DNA of 64,000 nt from Tubiluchus corallicola (taxonomy: Eukaryota > Priapulida > Priapulimorpha > Priapulimorphida > Tubiluchidae): the NCBI GenBank assembly GCA_030141605.1, contig JAQGDQ010000110.1, positions 67,768 to 131,767 of the forward strand. Reading direction: 5' to 3'. The stretch's first letter is position 1. The number at the start of each line of letters is the position of its first letter. Made by a program: the position numbers and the translations under genes. The notes under the pieces are model-generated. The model ran no database searches, was not told the DNA's origin, and saw only the letters and a list, made by a program, of their open reading frames with translations. Positions 31,362 to 44,900 of the stretch are shown piece by piece.

Positions 31362-34300
31362 AGTTACTACTATCACGTGACTTGGGCGCTGGCAACCGCA
31401 TTGATTCAGAACACAGGTGCGTCGTTTGTTTCTTAATTTGTATGATGTTAATTTTTACAAGATACTACGGATAGTTAATGCACAGTGCAAGTAGCCATAC
31501 ACTATTATACTATTGCTTCCGTGTTTTTTCGGCACAGAATGCTGGAAAATGAAACCTTATTTTTGGATCCGGTTATTCGGCGCTGTCTTTTGCGTCATTA
31601 ATAATTGAAATATGGCTTCCCTGCGTGCATTCGTTTATTCAGGGATAACTCATTTTACTCGCTGGCGGTATCACTTTGATCAGTCTAACACGCACATGAT
31701 ACAATGCTGCCTGCATGTGCGTGTGCTGCGTTACGTAACAGTGCAATGATTTTCATTGTTTTTGATCATGCATTCATTGTATCATGGGGACGCATCCATT
31801 ATTTTAAAATAGGTGTGAAGCAGCAATTGTTCAACTAAATTCACGTCCAAGATTGTTGTAGCAATGATCACATAGCATTTAATTGCCTGCATTCGGTTTC
31901 GACTGATTCATCTCTATGTATACATTCGATTCAGTGAAGCCCTTTGCCATCATAAAGTACCTGGACAGAATAAGGTTCAGCGTCCCCGCCCCATCCAATC
32001 AACTTCAGGTTATTGAGGAGGGTATGAGTCACATAGCTAACATCGATATTTACCCGTTAAATATTTAATTACTAAGTGGATATTACGCGACAGAAGATTC
32101 CCTATGTAAATAAGGGCGTGTCCAGTTAGAGGTAACTACATCAAGATTTAAAAGCAAGGGTTCATTAAAAACTCGTGAAAGTAAGCAATGCTAACGGTCT
32201 TTTATAGTGTTTTTTGTTTAACGCTTACCAAATTGATGGCAACTGAAAGCCATTCTTGGTTTTTCAAATTTTAACTACCCTCAGAATCATACACACGCCC
32301 TGCATTTGCTTGTACAGTATATTGTGCACTACCTTTGACAAACTTTATTTGGGAGCTGACAGAGCGTGTGATTGATAATGCAAAACACTATAACTGTTCT
32401 ATTATTTGAAGCCATGATTGGTTAAAAGAACTAGTGCTGCCACCTGATCAGTAACTGTGAACTATAATTACGTTATAGTAAATCAAGTTCATGGTGGTGT
32501 GAATTTAGGAAAACCGTTAATTACTGCATTTATAGGTATTTCACGTTTTACAAAAAACGTTATCAGTGAAAGCGTTTAAATACTGATTTTTAAATATACC
32601 AGCACATTGACACACTGTGTCAGTAATAAATGTGATGAATATAAAATGTAGCAAGTCCTGCTTAGTATTCTAGCCTGCTTGTGCATTACGTGAGAGGTTG
32701 CACAAAGTCCGTGATACGTATGCGCTGGCCAAATGAAACCCTTGAGTATGCAGAGTGAAGTAGAAATCTATACAGCATCAGCTGCCTGCTCTTACAGTGG
32801 GCGTGCAACTACCTAGGGGGCACCACTGGAAGCCTGGGAATATGCCTACGCCTAGAATGGATCAGAGGTTCATTGAAATTGTGTATTGTATAAATTTTGT
32901 CAAATACTGTCGTTAATGTACTGTCATGTCTTCGCACGTGCTTGGTTTTTGTGTTAAGTCATTTCCCAAACAACCTACAAGCAGTTCCAGGTAACTATAC
33001 TGTAATAGACTCCACTAAATGGCGTGCGTGCTAGGTGTAAATTCCACACTTGATAGCCTTATGGCTGCTGAACTAGGTTGCCATTATGTGCACTACTACA
33101 TCTTGAGTTTCATTTTTCACCAAGTTCACAAGTCCTCAAGTGGTAGGTGAGGGATCGAGAACCTGTGTTGTTGATCTGCTGCTCCTTCATATTTTACCTG
33201 CATTTTGTATTGTCACTAATGAGAGTTAAACAAGAAGTTTACGAACTTACGTCTCACCTTCACTTGAAGCCTTTATTGTGAAGTTTTTATAAGTTTTTAC
33301 TGAATGGTCCTGGCATCAGCAGGCGGTACCGTGTTCTCATAAGTGATGACATTTTTTCTCTTAACTGTATTTTATATGCTGTAAGTGCAAGTCTTGATTC
33401 TACTAAGCCGTGGCAACCCAGTAGATATAAATCAAAGGCTGTAAATCGAATTTGCTGGTATTTTTGTATTTCTTTATTATATATTCGTAATCTATAAACA
33501 CACTGCATTATGAATGAACTGCTTGATGCACTGTATTTTTGCAGTTCTGTTCAGCCCTTTAGATACAGTGTTATGCAGAGCAATGTGAGTTTATTGATAC
33601 AGGCACCCATTCCTGTACTTTATAGGTCTGGTTATTTTTTATCAGTTTTTTATCTCTGGAACCGTTAAAGCCACAAACTACAGTAGTAGCTACTCAGCGA
33701 TCTCCACGAGTTTGAAGTCAACAATTTTCCTGCTGATTTTATTTCAAAAAACCAAGTAATCAAATTATCTCTCTAAATTGCAGCGTCTGTCCCCACGGTC
33801 TTCCCCCTTTTCTACGCAGCAACTCCCCGAGGAAATGAGAACTACAAGTGCATGTTCTTCAGTTTTCAGACAAACACACGTTTTGACATTTCCTCTAGGA
33901 GATTTGAGGCTTTTAGAGAAACCCAACTCTTCTCATTTCACACTGGAGGCGAGTTCTCCCGCTGAGCGAGAAGACGCTCTTTACGGCTTCATCTGCCCGT
34001 AAAAGCTGAATGTAATTTCAAAATTGCCCATCAAAACGTCATACAGGCATGTTTGTTTTGTAAAACTTTCAAACAGTCGCTTTGAATTAACGTCAAAAGC
34101 GAGTTGCTGTTCTTCTTCTTATGAGCAAAGATTGTCGCAGAATAAAACCAAGGCAGCAGAAAATGATGAAATTGTGGCAAGTTTGTTTTACCATTATTCA
34201 CGCCATTTAAGAGTGTGAGCGAGAAGAGAGATTCCTTTTGTTTGTAAAAATCTTAGTTAGTTCCTAATCTCCACAAAAGAGTTAAGGTGCGCTTAGAAGA

Positions 34301-35788
34301 TTGAAAGAGCTATCAAAGCTTATATAGTCAAAATTTATATAGGTACTCCATACTCAGGTATACTTCCTGCCTTGATACCACAAAGTTCCAAGTGTATTCG
34401 TGTCCTTGCCCATCTAAGTACTAAATGGAACTCAAGATGCTTAACTTTGGAAAATGATTTCTGGTGTAAAGCATGAGCCTAAGATATGCACATTAAATGT
34501 TAATTTTCTTTAACATAAATTTATATTAAATGTAAAAAGTTTCATTGCCTTTAATGTATTCCTAACTAGATCATCTAGCATTTGCACATATTAACATTAG
34601 CAGTAACTTTAGCATTTGCACATATTAACATTAGCAGTAACTTTAGCATTTACAAGGACAAACTTCAGCATTTGATGATGACCTTCACAATTCCGCAGTC
34701 AGTGATTTTTACTCCCAATCTTCACCAAGGAGAATGAAGAACTAAAGATCAGACAGGTTTCTACTGGTTATGTCTGGTGGGATAACTCTAGCATGGCTTC
34801 CTTTTCTGACCCGTTGCTGATGTCAAGTTTTATTTTTAAGAGCAGCAGTGTGGCTTCATGCTTGATTTTCTGCTTCCTTGTTTTCATAAAGCATAAGAAT
34901 GTGAAAAGAGATAGGGTTAACCTGCTCAGCAGAAGGCAGATGCAGTTGTGCTGGTGTTTCGTGAGGTTGTTTGGATCACTTTTATTGCTTCATCCTTGTG
35001 TCAGAACTTTGCAGCTGTCTTATAATTACTTTGTTGAGAAATTATAGACTTTTATGAGCTGTTATGAGTGACTCAGATTATCTTTTGCCAAAGATGGCTT
35101 TGTATAAAGTGGTTGTTTGCATAAATTTACGAATAGACAACTTCTGCTCTGTGAAAGTTAAGCTGTTTGTTTGCAGTTAGAATGTCTTGTTGTTTCTCTC
35201 AGCAAAAAAGGAAATTAAAAGGTGAAGTTATTGCCATTCTTTAACATATTTCATTTTCTGTCTGACTCAAACTGTCGATTTAAGGCACGAGAGATTATTA
35301 TTAATTGTGATTGTGGCAAGCAAATGCAACTCATTACTATAATTCGTTGTTAAACTGTCAACAGGGGGCATAAATTTATGATTGAGATGAGGATTATTAT
35401 GATTTATGTGGAAAACTAATGCCTTTTTAATTGTTTCAAGGGGAAATGGTTTAAAACAATGGCTTGGACGTGTGACATTGGGGGAAGTATAAAAGGCAAA
35501 AAGTTTGAAATGAATGTGAATTGAAAATTTAAAATTAATCTACTTTTTAAGTTTTACTTGTGGCAACCCTGGCTTGTGGAGGGCTATAGTGCACATTGTA
35601 CATTTATGAGAATTCTTGCAGTCATCTGTTGTGTGTGAAACGATTTTATAAATAAATCTAAAAAAATAATATAAGAAACATACAAAAAATAGTTTAACAT
35701 TTGTTAATCAGAACTAAATTCTTCGTACTTATCTGTATGTTTAACTAATGAATAAACTTCAAATTTCTAACGTGTTTTGTTTCTCTAG
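31362..35788. other. region between receptor and first visible APC exon; no exon identified
   Basis: I looked for the TM7 exon of the receptor and for the N-terminal coiled coil of APC and found neither. An open frame at 33778-34002 follows a CAG but has no recognisable content. A 35-bp direct duplication (ATTTGCACATATTAACATTA and more) lies at about 34579-34650. Confidence 0.4.
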
Positions 35789-35972
35789 ATGGACCAGTAA
35801 CAGATGTGATCCGAAGTGTTCACATTCGGCCTAATAGTATGGACCTGACCGGGTCACCAGGTAGTCTCAAGTCCCTGCACAGTACTTGTACCTCACCTGA
35901 GGGAACTCCAAAGAAACGCTTGAGTACGGGACGGGAACTTTACAATAAAATACAGGAAATGGACAGAGAGAG
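35789..35972 (+). CDS. APC: APC exon: linker after N-terminal coiled coil
   Basis: Acceptor TTTCTCTAG, donor GTAGGT. Enters with two codon bases; reads GPVTDVIRSVHIRPNSMDL and ends YNKIQEMDRER (the last codon is split AG|G). Corresponds to the Ser/Gly-rich stretch ending ELEKER in human APC. Confidence 0.85.
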
Positions 35973-38900
35973 GTAGGTATTTTATATGCTAACTCGATTT
36001 CCCTATAGGTTAAATGTTGTAAGCTGCTTAGTATGTGTAATTTGAAAACTTGTGTCAACTTGATATTTTTCAGACTTTTTTGCAAGGTTAAGCAGAATGA
36101 TGACTGTGCTTAATGAATCAAGCTTCTTAGACAATGTGGGGAATTTCAGAATCAATATCTAAACTTCAATTCCATATTTAGTGAAGTAATTGTCAACTTA
36201 AGTAAACATGAGGGAATAACAGTCTGAGTACATTTTAGCGTGCTTACTGGAAGTAATATGAGTATTTTGCTAGCCCTAATGTCCTTATCTAGTAAACATA
36301 TTGTTTTGCAGCTAAGTACGTGTAGTTAAAATTACTTGGTTAAGTTAGTAATTAGTTTCCTCCCATTCAGGGCTATTGATGCCTAACCTTTGGAAACCGT
36401 TCTTGAACTTAGCCATCAACCTGCACTGTGGCAAAATTATCATGAACTATAAATACTATCAGTTTTGCATAATGTCTTGTGTTTTTGTACAGAGTGGAGA
36501 TTTTTGTGTAGCTTTAAATATTAGTTGAAGACATCATGTTTTCAAAGGTTTCCATGTCTAAGGTTTCTGACAAATGGTCATAGCATCAGATGGACAATGT
36601 GAGAATGTCAAGAAATTACTGACCATTCCACTATTCTAGTTGGCATCTCACTAAAATAGAATCTAGGCAAGACCAAACTGAATTATCGCATTCAGGAGTA
36701 GATCTGTAGTAAAGCTTCCCCTTTAAAGTTGCAGTTTGTTGAAATTGTAATATTCTGTGATCACTCGCTCATAGTTCGTTGGTAGCGTGCTCGCTTTCCA
36801 CCTGGGAGTCGCGGGTTCAACTCCCGACAGAGTCGTACAAAAGTGTTGAAAAATGATACCGCTGGTTGTTAGACCAAGCACACTGTTTTATCGAAGTAAC
36901 ATGCGGGTAATAATAATCGGGATCACCTTAGAAATAAACATTCTGTTACTTAATTACCCGGGACTACGTCCTAAGCGAAATTATTATTATTTTGAAATAG
37001 TTGACACACTTGGCACTGTGACTGTGATGTGGATCAATTGTCATTGAATTCTCTCTTCCTCCTCCTCGCCCTAATCATTGAAACATCGATGGAATTCGCC
37101 TCTAATATTGATCAGGTTGTCTGTAGATGCAGCAGCGACCATAGCTGACTCATCACAGCGAAGATTCATTCCTTCATCCGGGTGTAAACATGTGCACGTA
37201 ATTCAGAACAGATACTGACAGGGCTGATCTTGTCAGGGGGCGTTGCGCTTTGCAAATGGCTTGTGAATCCACCACAAGAAGTAGGTAAAGAATCCGCCAC
37301 AAGAAGTAGGTAAATTTTATTACCCACCTAGGCAAAACAGTTTTTCTTTTTACGCACCGTAGTAATCAGCTTTTTTTCCTCAATGCCTATGGGAAAGCTA
37401 AAGGATAGTTGGTTTTGGCGATGTCTTTATTTAGATGGACGTCAATATGTGTTTCTGTCTGGACTTATCTCGCGGGTTCTGTTTATCATTAAAACACAGT
37501 CAGGCAGTTTGGCTCCTGTCCAAGAGTAGCCCCCTGTCTGAATCTGGCTTACTATATACACAGAATAGTGACCTCACTGGTTTCCCACATGGCTGTGTTA
37601 GTCCCAGATAAATGTTCTTTGCTCGGCTAGGGCAGTCTTTGGCGTGCCTAGGGGTATATTTTACCGCCACCACTGTTGTTATTGTAGTCTTTGGTAACTG
37701 TTCTCTTTGACGATCTTTTGGTAGTACATTGCGTTGATAAGAAGAAAAAAGCACTGTACTGCAGATTTAGTTTTTGACGTCTGTTTATTTTAGATGACTC
37801 GCTTTTCAATCCTCAATGTTCCAAACATATTACAATGATGAAAGGTATGTGATGAGACATGATTTTTCCAATGAGCCAAGTTTACCAAACTTAAAAGCAG
37901 TTCAAGAGTCTGCTTTGCCAGAGACTGAGCACGAGCTAGTCAGAGAGCTTACTGAGTGACTGCCAGTACGTTAGTGAGAGTGTCACCTTTTTCATAATAC
38001 TTTTTTTTACTGAATTGGGAAGTTTTTTTAACTAGGTGACATTTCATGAGGTCATGAAGTACAAGCAGTTACTAAGTCGATGTCCTAGTGCCGATAGTTT
38101 GTACAAAACAAGAAGCAGGAAATACCAAAGAGAAAAAAAAACAGAGAAATCAATAACCTTATAACACTGTTGTCATAATGATCATTATTCATTTCCATCT
38201 ATTATAAAATCGATGTACCAAATTTATTGACGAGGGTAACACTAATGTTGGCCTGTGATGGTGGCAGCTCATGTGTAAGACCAATGTATTGATGAGAAAA
38301 GAAACAATGATGGTTATGACGATAACGATGACAACATATCAGCTCCAATAAACAAAGAAAATAACAACAAGCAAGAGCAATGAGAAAAGAAACAATGATG
38401 GTTATGACGATAATGATGACAGCAACACCAGCAGTATTAGTTTCAACAATTACAGACAAAGCCACTCCCAAGATCTTTTCATGAACTTTGGAAAGCAAAA
38501 AGTTCTTCACTCAGTATTTAGCTATACTGCCAGAACTGCAGGGTAATGACAGCGAGAGCAGAAATAAAATCAAGTGTGAGAGACAATGATGGATATGGTG
38601 ATAATGATGACAACAGCATCAGTAAAAGTCAATTCCAACAATAACACGCAATGCCACTCCTAAGATCTTGTCATCAACCTTGGTAAAGCAGAAACAACCA
38701 ATTGAAAAAGTTTTGCCCAATATTTAGCTTCATTGCCTGGGCCTCAGGGTCATGTCAGCAGGAGCAGCAGCCAGCTTGTTTTACCCCACTGTCGCTTCCT
38801 TTGATCTCTAAATTTAACGTGTTTTTATTTATACACATGTCGACCACCTGGTCAGTGTTTTATTGCATCACGGCTAGAACTAGGCGTAATTTAGTATTTT

Positions 38901-41900
38901 TAAAATAATTAAGAGCATTTTTGCATGTGCCATGAACAAAATATAAGAAATTTTTACTTATAGGGGTACTACGAAGACAACTGTATTAAAAATACTGTTA
39001 TTTTTGCAGGTTGAGTAACATTAAGATAAAATTAAGTATATGTCTAGTTTCAATAATTAGTTTTAATCTGACATGGACTCTTTTACTGTCAAAACACGTT
39101 TCACTAGCAATGGCAACAGTTTTCACGTTTTTCTTATGAAACGTTTTTCTCGTTTTAATAAAGCTGTATTTTTTCATAGCTGTTGAAGTTGATTTAAGAA
39201 TTGGTTCTTACTGGAAACTCTGTGACTCAGACTCCAAAGCCTTTTTCTACTCTTTGCATAAATGTGTCAACATTTAAAAGTCTATGCACATCTCAAGCAA
39301 CTGAGTAACTAAAATATGTTAAACAGAATTGATCTCACAAAGTTTCACATTGATAGTGTTACAGTACATGATGTGGAGACTTGCAAATACCTACAGGCAA
39401 GCCTAATAGGTAAATAGTCCTACGAGCTACGGCACCTCCTAACTAATTATATTCGTACGGTACATTCACACTAGTGAGTTTTTTCGCCAAGTAACTCGCA
39501 AGCGTGTTCAGACTAAAGAGCAAAACTTACTGTCAGTTACTCTCTGGCGGTAAGCGCGAGTTGACACTCGTGTCTGTTCACTGTGAGAAGTGTCGACAGT
39601 AACTCGCCGAAGCGCTCGCACTAGAAAGTAAATAAACTCGCAGCAACTGTTGGAACGTTAAAAATTTCTTGCCGACGGTAACTCACAAAGCAGTTCACAC
39701 TAGAGAGTTTTCTTGTCAGAGAGAAAAACTCATCACAGAAAACTCCCTAGTCTGAATGAACGGTTGTATCTGGAATGAAATACACCTTCTGCATAATTCC
39801 TCTACATGACCAACACAGAGAAGTCATTTACTATACCTCATTAACCTGAACATTGATCAAGGGCTAAATGTTCTTTAGGAAAGGGTCAGTTTTAATGGGA
39901 TACATTTCCTGTAATAATTGGGTCCAATTGTACATGAATGATTTATGGTCAGCAGCTGTTGCAGCATTGCAGTATAAATTGACAGATTGATCGTATTTTT
40001 GCTCTAATGATTATGATTACTGAGACGAAATGCATGTTATATCACTCACTATTCAGCCATAAATACTCATCAACTATAGATCTTCCATCTGGCTGTTTAT
40101 TTAAGCCATTCATGTAAGTTAAACAAGGTTTGCTAAATGTAAACTAAACTGTGGCTGCCTGTGTTGTTTTTTAATGCAGTCTGACACACTGAAAGCTAGT
40201 ACCTGACAACACTCAACTACAAGCGCTACTTGCCTTAATGAGATGTTAATAATTATAGCAAGACCAGAACATGTTTGCCATGAAAAGTAATCTTCTGCAT
40301 GAAAACTGATACGTACTGGCAGAAGTGTCTTGGTCACTTTTGGAGGTGTGTACATCCTCCCTTATTGAGCCAGAGCAATACGGCACCTAAAAAGCATGCA
40401 CAGCAGTTCTCTTGGTGGTCACTCGTCCATTTAATTCCCAGTCTGAGCTGCTAGGAAAGGTTGTGTAAGCCTGAGCAAGTACTGTACCGTTTTGGCACAG
40501 CTCGATTTATCTTCAGCGGCGTGCCAGGAGGTCTGGAGCTCATCTTGTGGTCTGGAGCTTGTCACGTGCCTTGGTGCTTTTTTGTGGAAAAAGTCACATA
40601 TACATCAGATCAATCATCTTACCACAAGCTGAGTCTGCAATCGGATCCACTTTCATTTAGACAACAAATTAGACTGTGGTTTCTACTGCATGTTACTGAC
40701 TGTAAATATACGCCTCTGTTTATTATCCAGTGGGGAGGCGCTAATTCTGGAGTGCGATGATCACCTCTGCATTCAAATTTAGTGGCTTCTGTCTTACAAT
40801 AGAAGTGTCAAATGTAGATAAAGCTAAAAAATCTCAGACACTGTTACATTTTTAGAATGCATTCACGTTTGTACAGTTTGCCATAGTTTTTGGTATTGCT
40901 CATGTGGTTCAACAGACATTGCAAGATTTTGTCTAATGTAAACTTGTTTCACTAGCAGTTAGACCAAACTAAAGAGATTGATATCAGAAAGAGAGAGGGA
41001 AAGAGAGCTCTAGCTTCACTCTTTAATTTTTGCAGTAAAAGGTTGTTTTGGTTCTTTTCATCTCCTTATTTTGGAACATCATCTCCTTGTTTTGGAATTG
41101 GCAGAGCTGAAAATCACTTGTAGTTTGTGATCTCATGTAGTTGGCTGTTAATCCTGCAGCTCTGACGTAGATTGATGTTGTGAAGTCTGTTTTCATAATA
41201 AGAAATTGCTTCATTGAATCATTTTCAAATAAAACTGGTTCGTACATACACAATGTGATTGAAAATAGGCTATGGAATTTAGTGGAAAGCTGCATTCTGC
41301 ATTCAGCTTCTAAAGACTTACAAAAGGCTGATAAAGGCTAATATCACACCCCGCAATATTAGGAAAGTCAGCAATTAAACAGAACCCAAAACAAATTTAT
41401 ACTCATAAAAGTCATTACTAATGTCTCTTGTATTTGCATAAAATACATAGAAAGAGCCAACCTCTAGGAATCAACATATTTATTGATCGTTTCGACTATC
41501 ATAGCCATTTTCTATACAATAAAGCAAGCCAAAAAAGGAATAATTAGTACACTGATGGTACTAAAATATAAAGACCCAAAATGTCATTACAAATCAACAG
41601 ATGAGAATTTAAATTGTCAAAGTAAATGTGATATAACTAGAAGAAATTTGCAGAAAAGTGTAAAAAATGTAAAAGAGTTTTACCTTATATCTATGAGATT
41701 CAGAAAAGATCATAAAACAGTAATCAATTAGTCTAAGTTGTGTTAAAAAATTTTTACATTTTTACTTTTTTACATTTTTTTACACTTTTTTGCAATTTTG
41801 TCTAGTTACATCGCGTTTATTTTGACAATTCAAATTCTAATAAGTTGATTTGTAATGACATTTTGTGCTTTTATCTTTTAGTGCCATCAGTGTACTAATT

Positions 41901-44900
41901 ATTCCTTTCTTGGCTTGATTTATGGTATTGAAAATGGTTATGATAGCCGAAATGATCGGTAAATATGTTGATTCTCTTGTATTTGCCTTGGTATACTAGT
42001 AGACATTTTTCATAAGATGACCCAGTTGATAAATTGCTCAGAGTCAGATGGTTATTGACAGCTAGTTGATGTTTAAGCTAGCCAAGGCTATTTGAGGCTA
42101 GTTCTTACGTATTGTAATTCTATTTCACAGGTCGGACATTGTGGCAACAATAGAACAAGAAGACCAAGAGAGGAAGATGATCTACAATCAATTAGATAGA
42201 ATCTCTAAAGAAATAGAAACACTTGAACGAGCTGACAATCTCAAGGTAAGCTACAAAATGCTTTGTGGATGTTTTACCACTAAATCTGTTTACATTTTCT
42301 GTAATCCACATGCCTCACAACTCCTTCAAACAGTTAAGATCCATGATTGTTTTTATACACCACATGGATAGATAGTTGTGACGAGTGAATCAGTTATGCA
42401 GTTTTGCCCTGGATCCACAATTTAACACATAAAAGCTATCTTCTCGGTATTTGCTGTCCTTTCTGTTTTGTTACAAAACCTATGAGACGACATATGTAAA
42501 CAAATACGTAACGTGGATAAATTGTAAAATCAGGTGACAGAGCTTGTCTAATCACCACAACTAGTGAAGATGATTTCCTATGTTACAAGAATATGAGTAG
42601 AGACTAAAGCGTAATTTTTTTGAAATGTCATTTCTCATTTAGTCTAGATAAGTATAGCTGGTAGAACCAAATTGGTGTTAATGCATACTACATTTTTATT
42701 TTTTTATAAATAGGTATTGTATTAGTTGTTTCAATCTAGCATAGAAATTAGCTGAAACTTCAAATCTAGGTACTGTGTATTTTGTTTAGGTATGGACCAT
42801 TTTTGCACACTTGAATTTTTGCCTATAATTTAAACTACCATATACAGATAGCTGCTATCATTATAAGCAAAACTATAATTCGATTTGTAGGGCATGACAA
42901 GATTTGCAAATATGTAAAATTTATGTGTTTGGCACATTTCCAAAAAAATATACATACAAATTTTTGCGTAGTAATTAGAGAAGCCCATATTTTTGAGTGT
43001 GTAGCTTCTGAGTGTTAATGAAATTAATTAAGTTCAGTTTTTAATTCACCCAAGTCTTTATTTCTGGTATATCTATAGCAACAAAAATTTTTAGAACTTC
43101 TACACCAGCCCTGAAGTATACCATATACTCGAATGGCTTTCTTACTGAATCTAAGGCGCACAACATTTATTGGGTTACCTCAGCCTGTTCTACGTTGCAC
43201 AGCTGCATTTTATAGCTGTAACTGAATGCAAATGATTTTTCATCAGATGGTAGCAGCTGCTGTGTTTATAATGTTTGCAGAAAATGTAGGATGTACTAGT
43301 TATGACAATATATGTAAACCATTAACATAAATTTCTTGCATTAACGAACATAGGTAACCAAATATATTACGCTAGAGTAATTGGCCTAGAATTACATCAC
43401 CTACTTACATACAAATTGCAAAGCAGGAACTCACACCACAGAACTTATTCTGAGCTTCATATCCCCAGTGTTTGCACATTATTGAAATGCTAGCTTAAGT
43501 ATTTTTCGTTTCTACATCTCTTGAATGTACCGTTTGCCACTTCATTAAATATCTGGTTGTGTTAACACTAATCATATTTTTACCTACATATTTTAAAAAT
43601 GTACAAATGTCGCTTATGTTAACTGATAAAATTTATCTCCCTGGTGAGCTGTTTAATCTTGTCTAATCTTGTCCCGTTTGCCGTTTCTTTCCTTGTATTA
43701 CGTCTGTTGCCTTGCTGTTGCTTTGTTTTGTTTTGGTCTGCCTTGCATGATCTTATCTTGGATTGTCTGGTGTTAGTTATTGCCTAGATCCATAGACTCT
43801 GCATATTTGGAGATGTATGTTTTCTATCCCCATATGCTTGGATACGCTCTTTATATTTTCTCCATAACGAAATTTTGTATTGTTTATGGATTTATTTATT
43901 TTCTTTTGTAATTTTTTGTGTGATTTTGTCTTTTCTTTGTTGTATCCTAGGTCTGGCAAAACAAAATTCATTAAGTACAAGTAATCTGTTGTTCTTACTG
44001 CTTTAGAGATGCTAGTTAATATATTTTATATAATTCGAGTTTATTAAATACATTTTTATTATATAGCTGCATACATTTCATGATTTGTGTGAATTGCGGT
44101 GTTTTTGATAAATTACGTATTTTGATTAGCGTATGGTCAATGCATATCCATATCTAAATGTGTCTGCATAAAGTTTTACATATGACGTCCCCTTGCTTTT
44201 AGTATAATTTTAAAAATGACATGAAGAGAAGGCAATTGGAACATGATGTAAAGCAGCTACAAGATCACCTACACAACAAACTAGGTACGGAGGATCAGAT
44301 GGCTCGAAGACATCGACTCCGCATGCAGCGTATAGCCCAGATAGAAAAAGAGATGCTTCTACTTCAGAAACAACAGTCACTGCTAAGCCCTGATGTGGTA
44401 AGTTTGAATTTGTTTCAAAATTCCTTTTTTAAAAGAAACAGTTAGATTGCTGGAAAGAAATACTGAAAGTTTTCTTTGAAATACTTAGAAACTTTAAAAT
44501 TAGCTCCAAAACTCTCTTTGTTTTTTGGTATAGAGCATTGTTGTGTAACAGGAACTTGTAAAAAATGAAAGGGTGACTGAATGAGTGTTTGAGCAGTTTC
44601 ATTCATTTATTTGTCTTGTTTCTACAAAAACAGTGTGTGTAGAATATGTGTGAATTACAAAATTACAGTATCAAAATTGTAAAGTGTTTACCAGCTACGC
44701 AAATGTGGCTTTTAGCATCTGTATGAAGGAAATGTGAAGTAATTAATGTCTGTACAGTATGTGCCAGATGTAATAATTATTATAAAGCAAAATTTTTATT
44801 TGTATAACAATAGTTTATAATCTCAACGAAACGTGAAAAAAGTAAGTGCTTCTGCTGAATATATAGCTTGTACTGTAGAGGTGCATCATTGTTGCATATC

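Noticed and set aside
29441-31474. Poly-His, poly-Ser, poly-Val, poly-Ile and poly-Leu open frames on both strands
   Set aside because: Trinucleotide repeat translations. Only the unique 5' part of 29432-29525 deserved discussion.
33778-34002. 75-codon frame following a CAG as a possible first APC exon
   Set aside because: No coiled-coil character or similarity to the APC N-terminus; it stops in frame with no suitable donor.
34725-34768. KENEELKIRQ-like reading as an APC coiled-coil exon
   Set aside because: A stop lies shortly upstream with no acceptor after it, and the flanking residues do not match APC.
36762-36835. Functional tRNA-Gly gene
   Set aside because: Acceptor stem does not pair and the anticodon stem is imperfect; a SINE head is a better reading.
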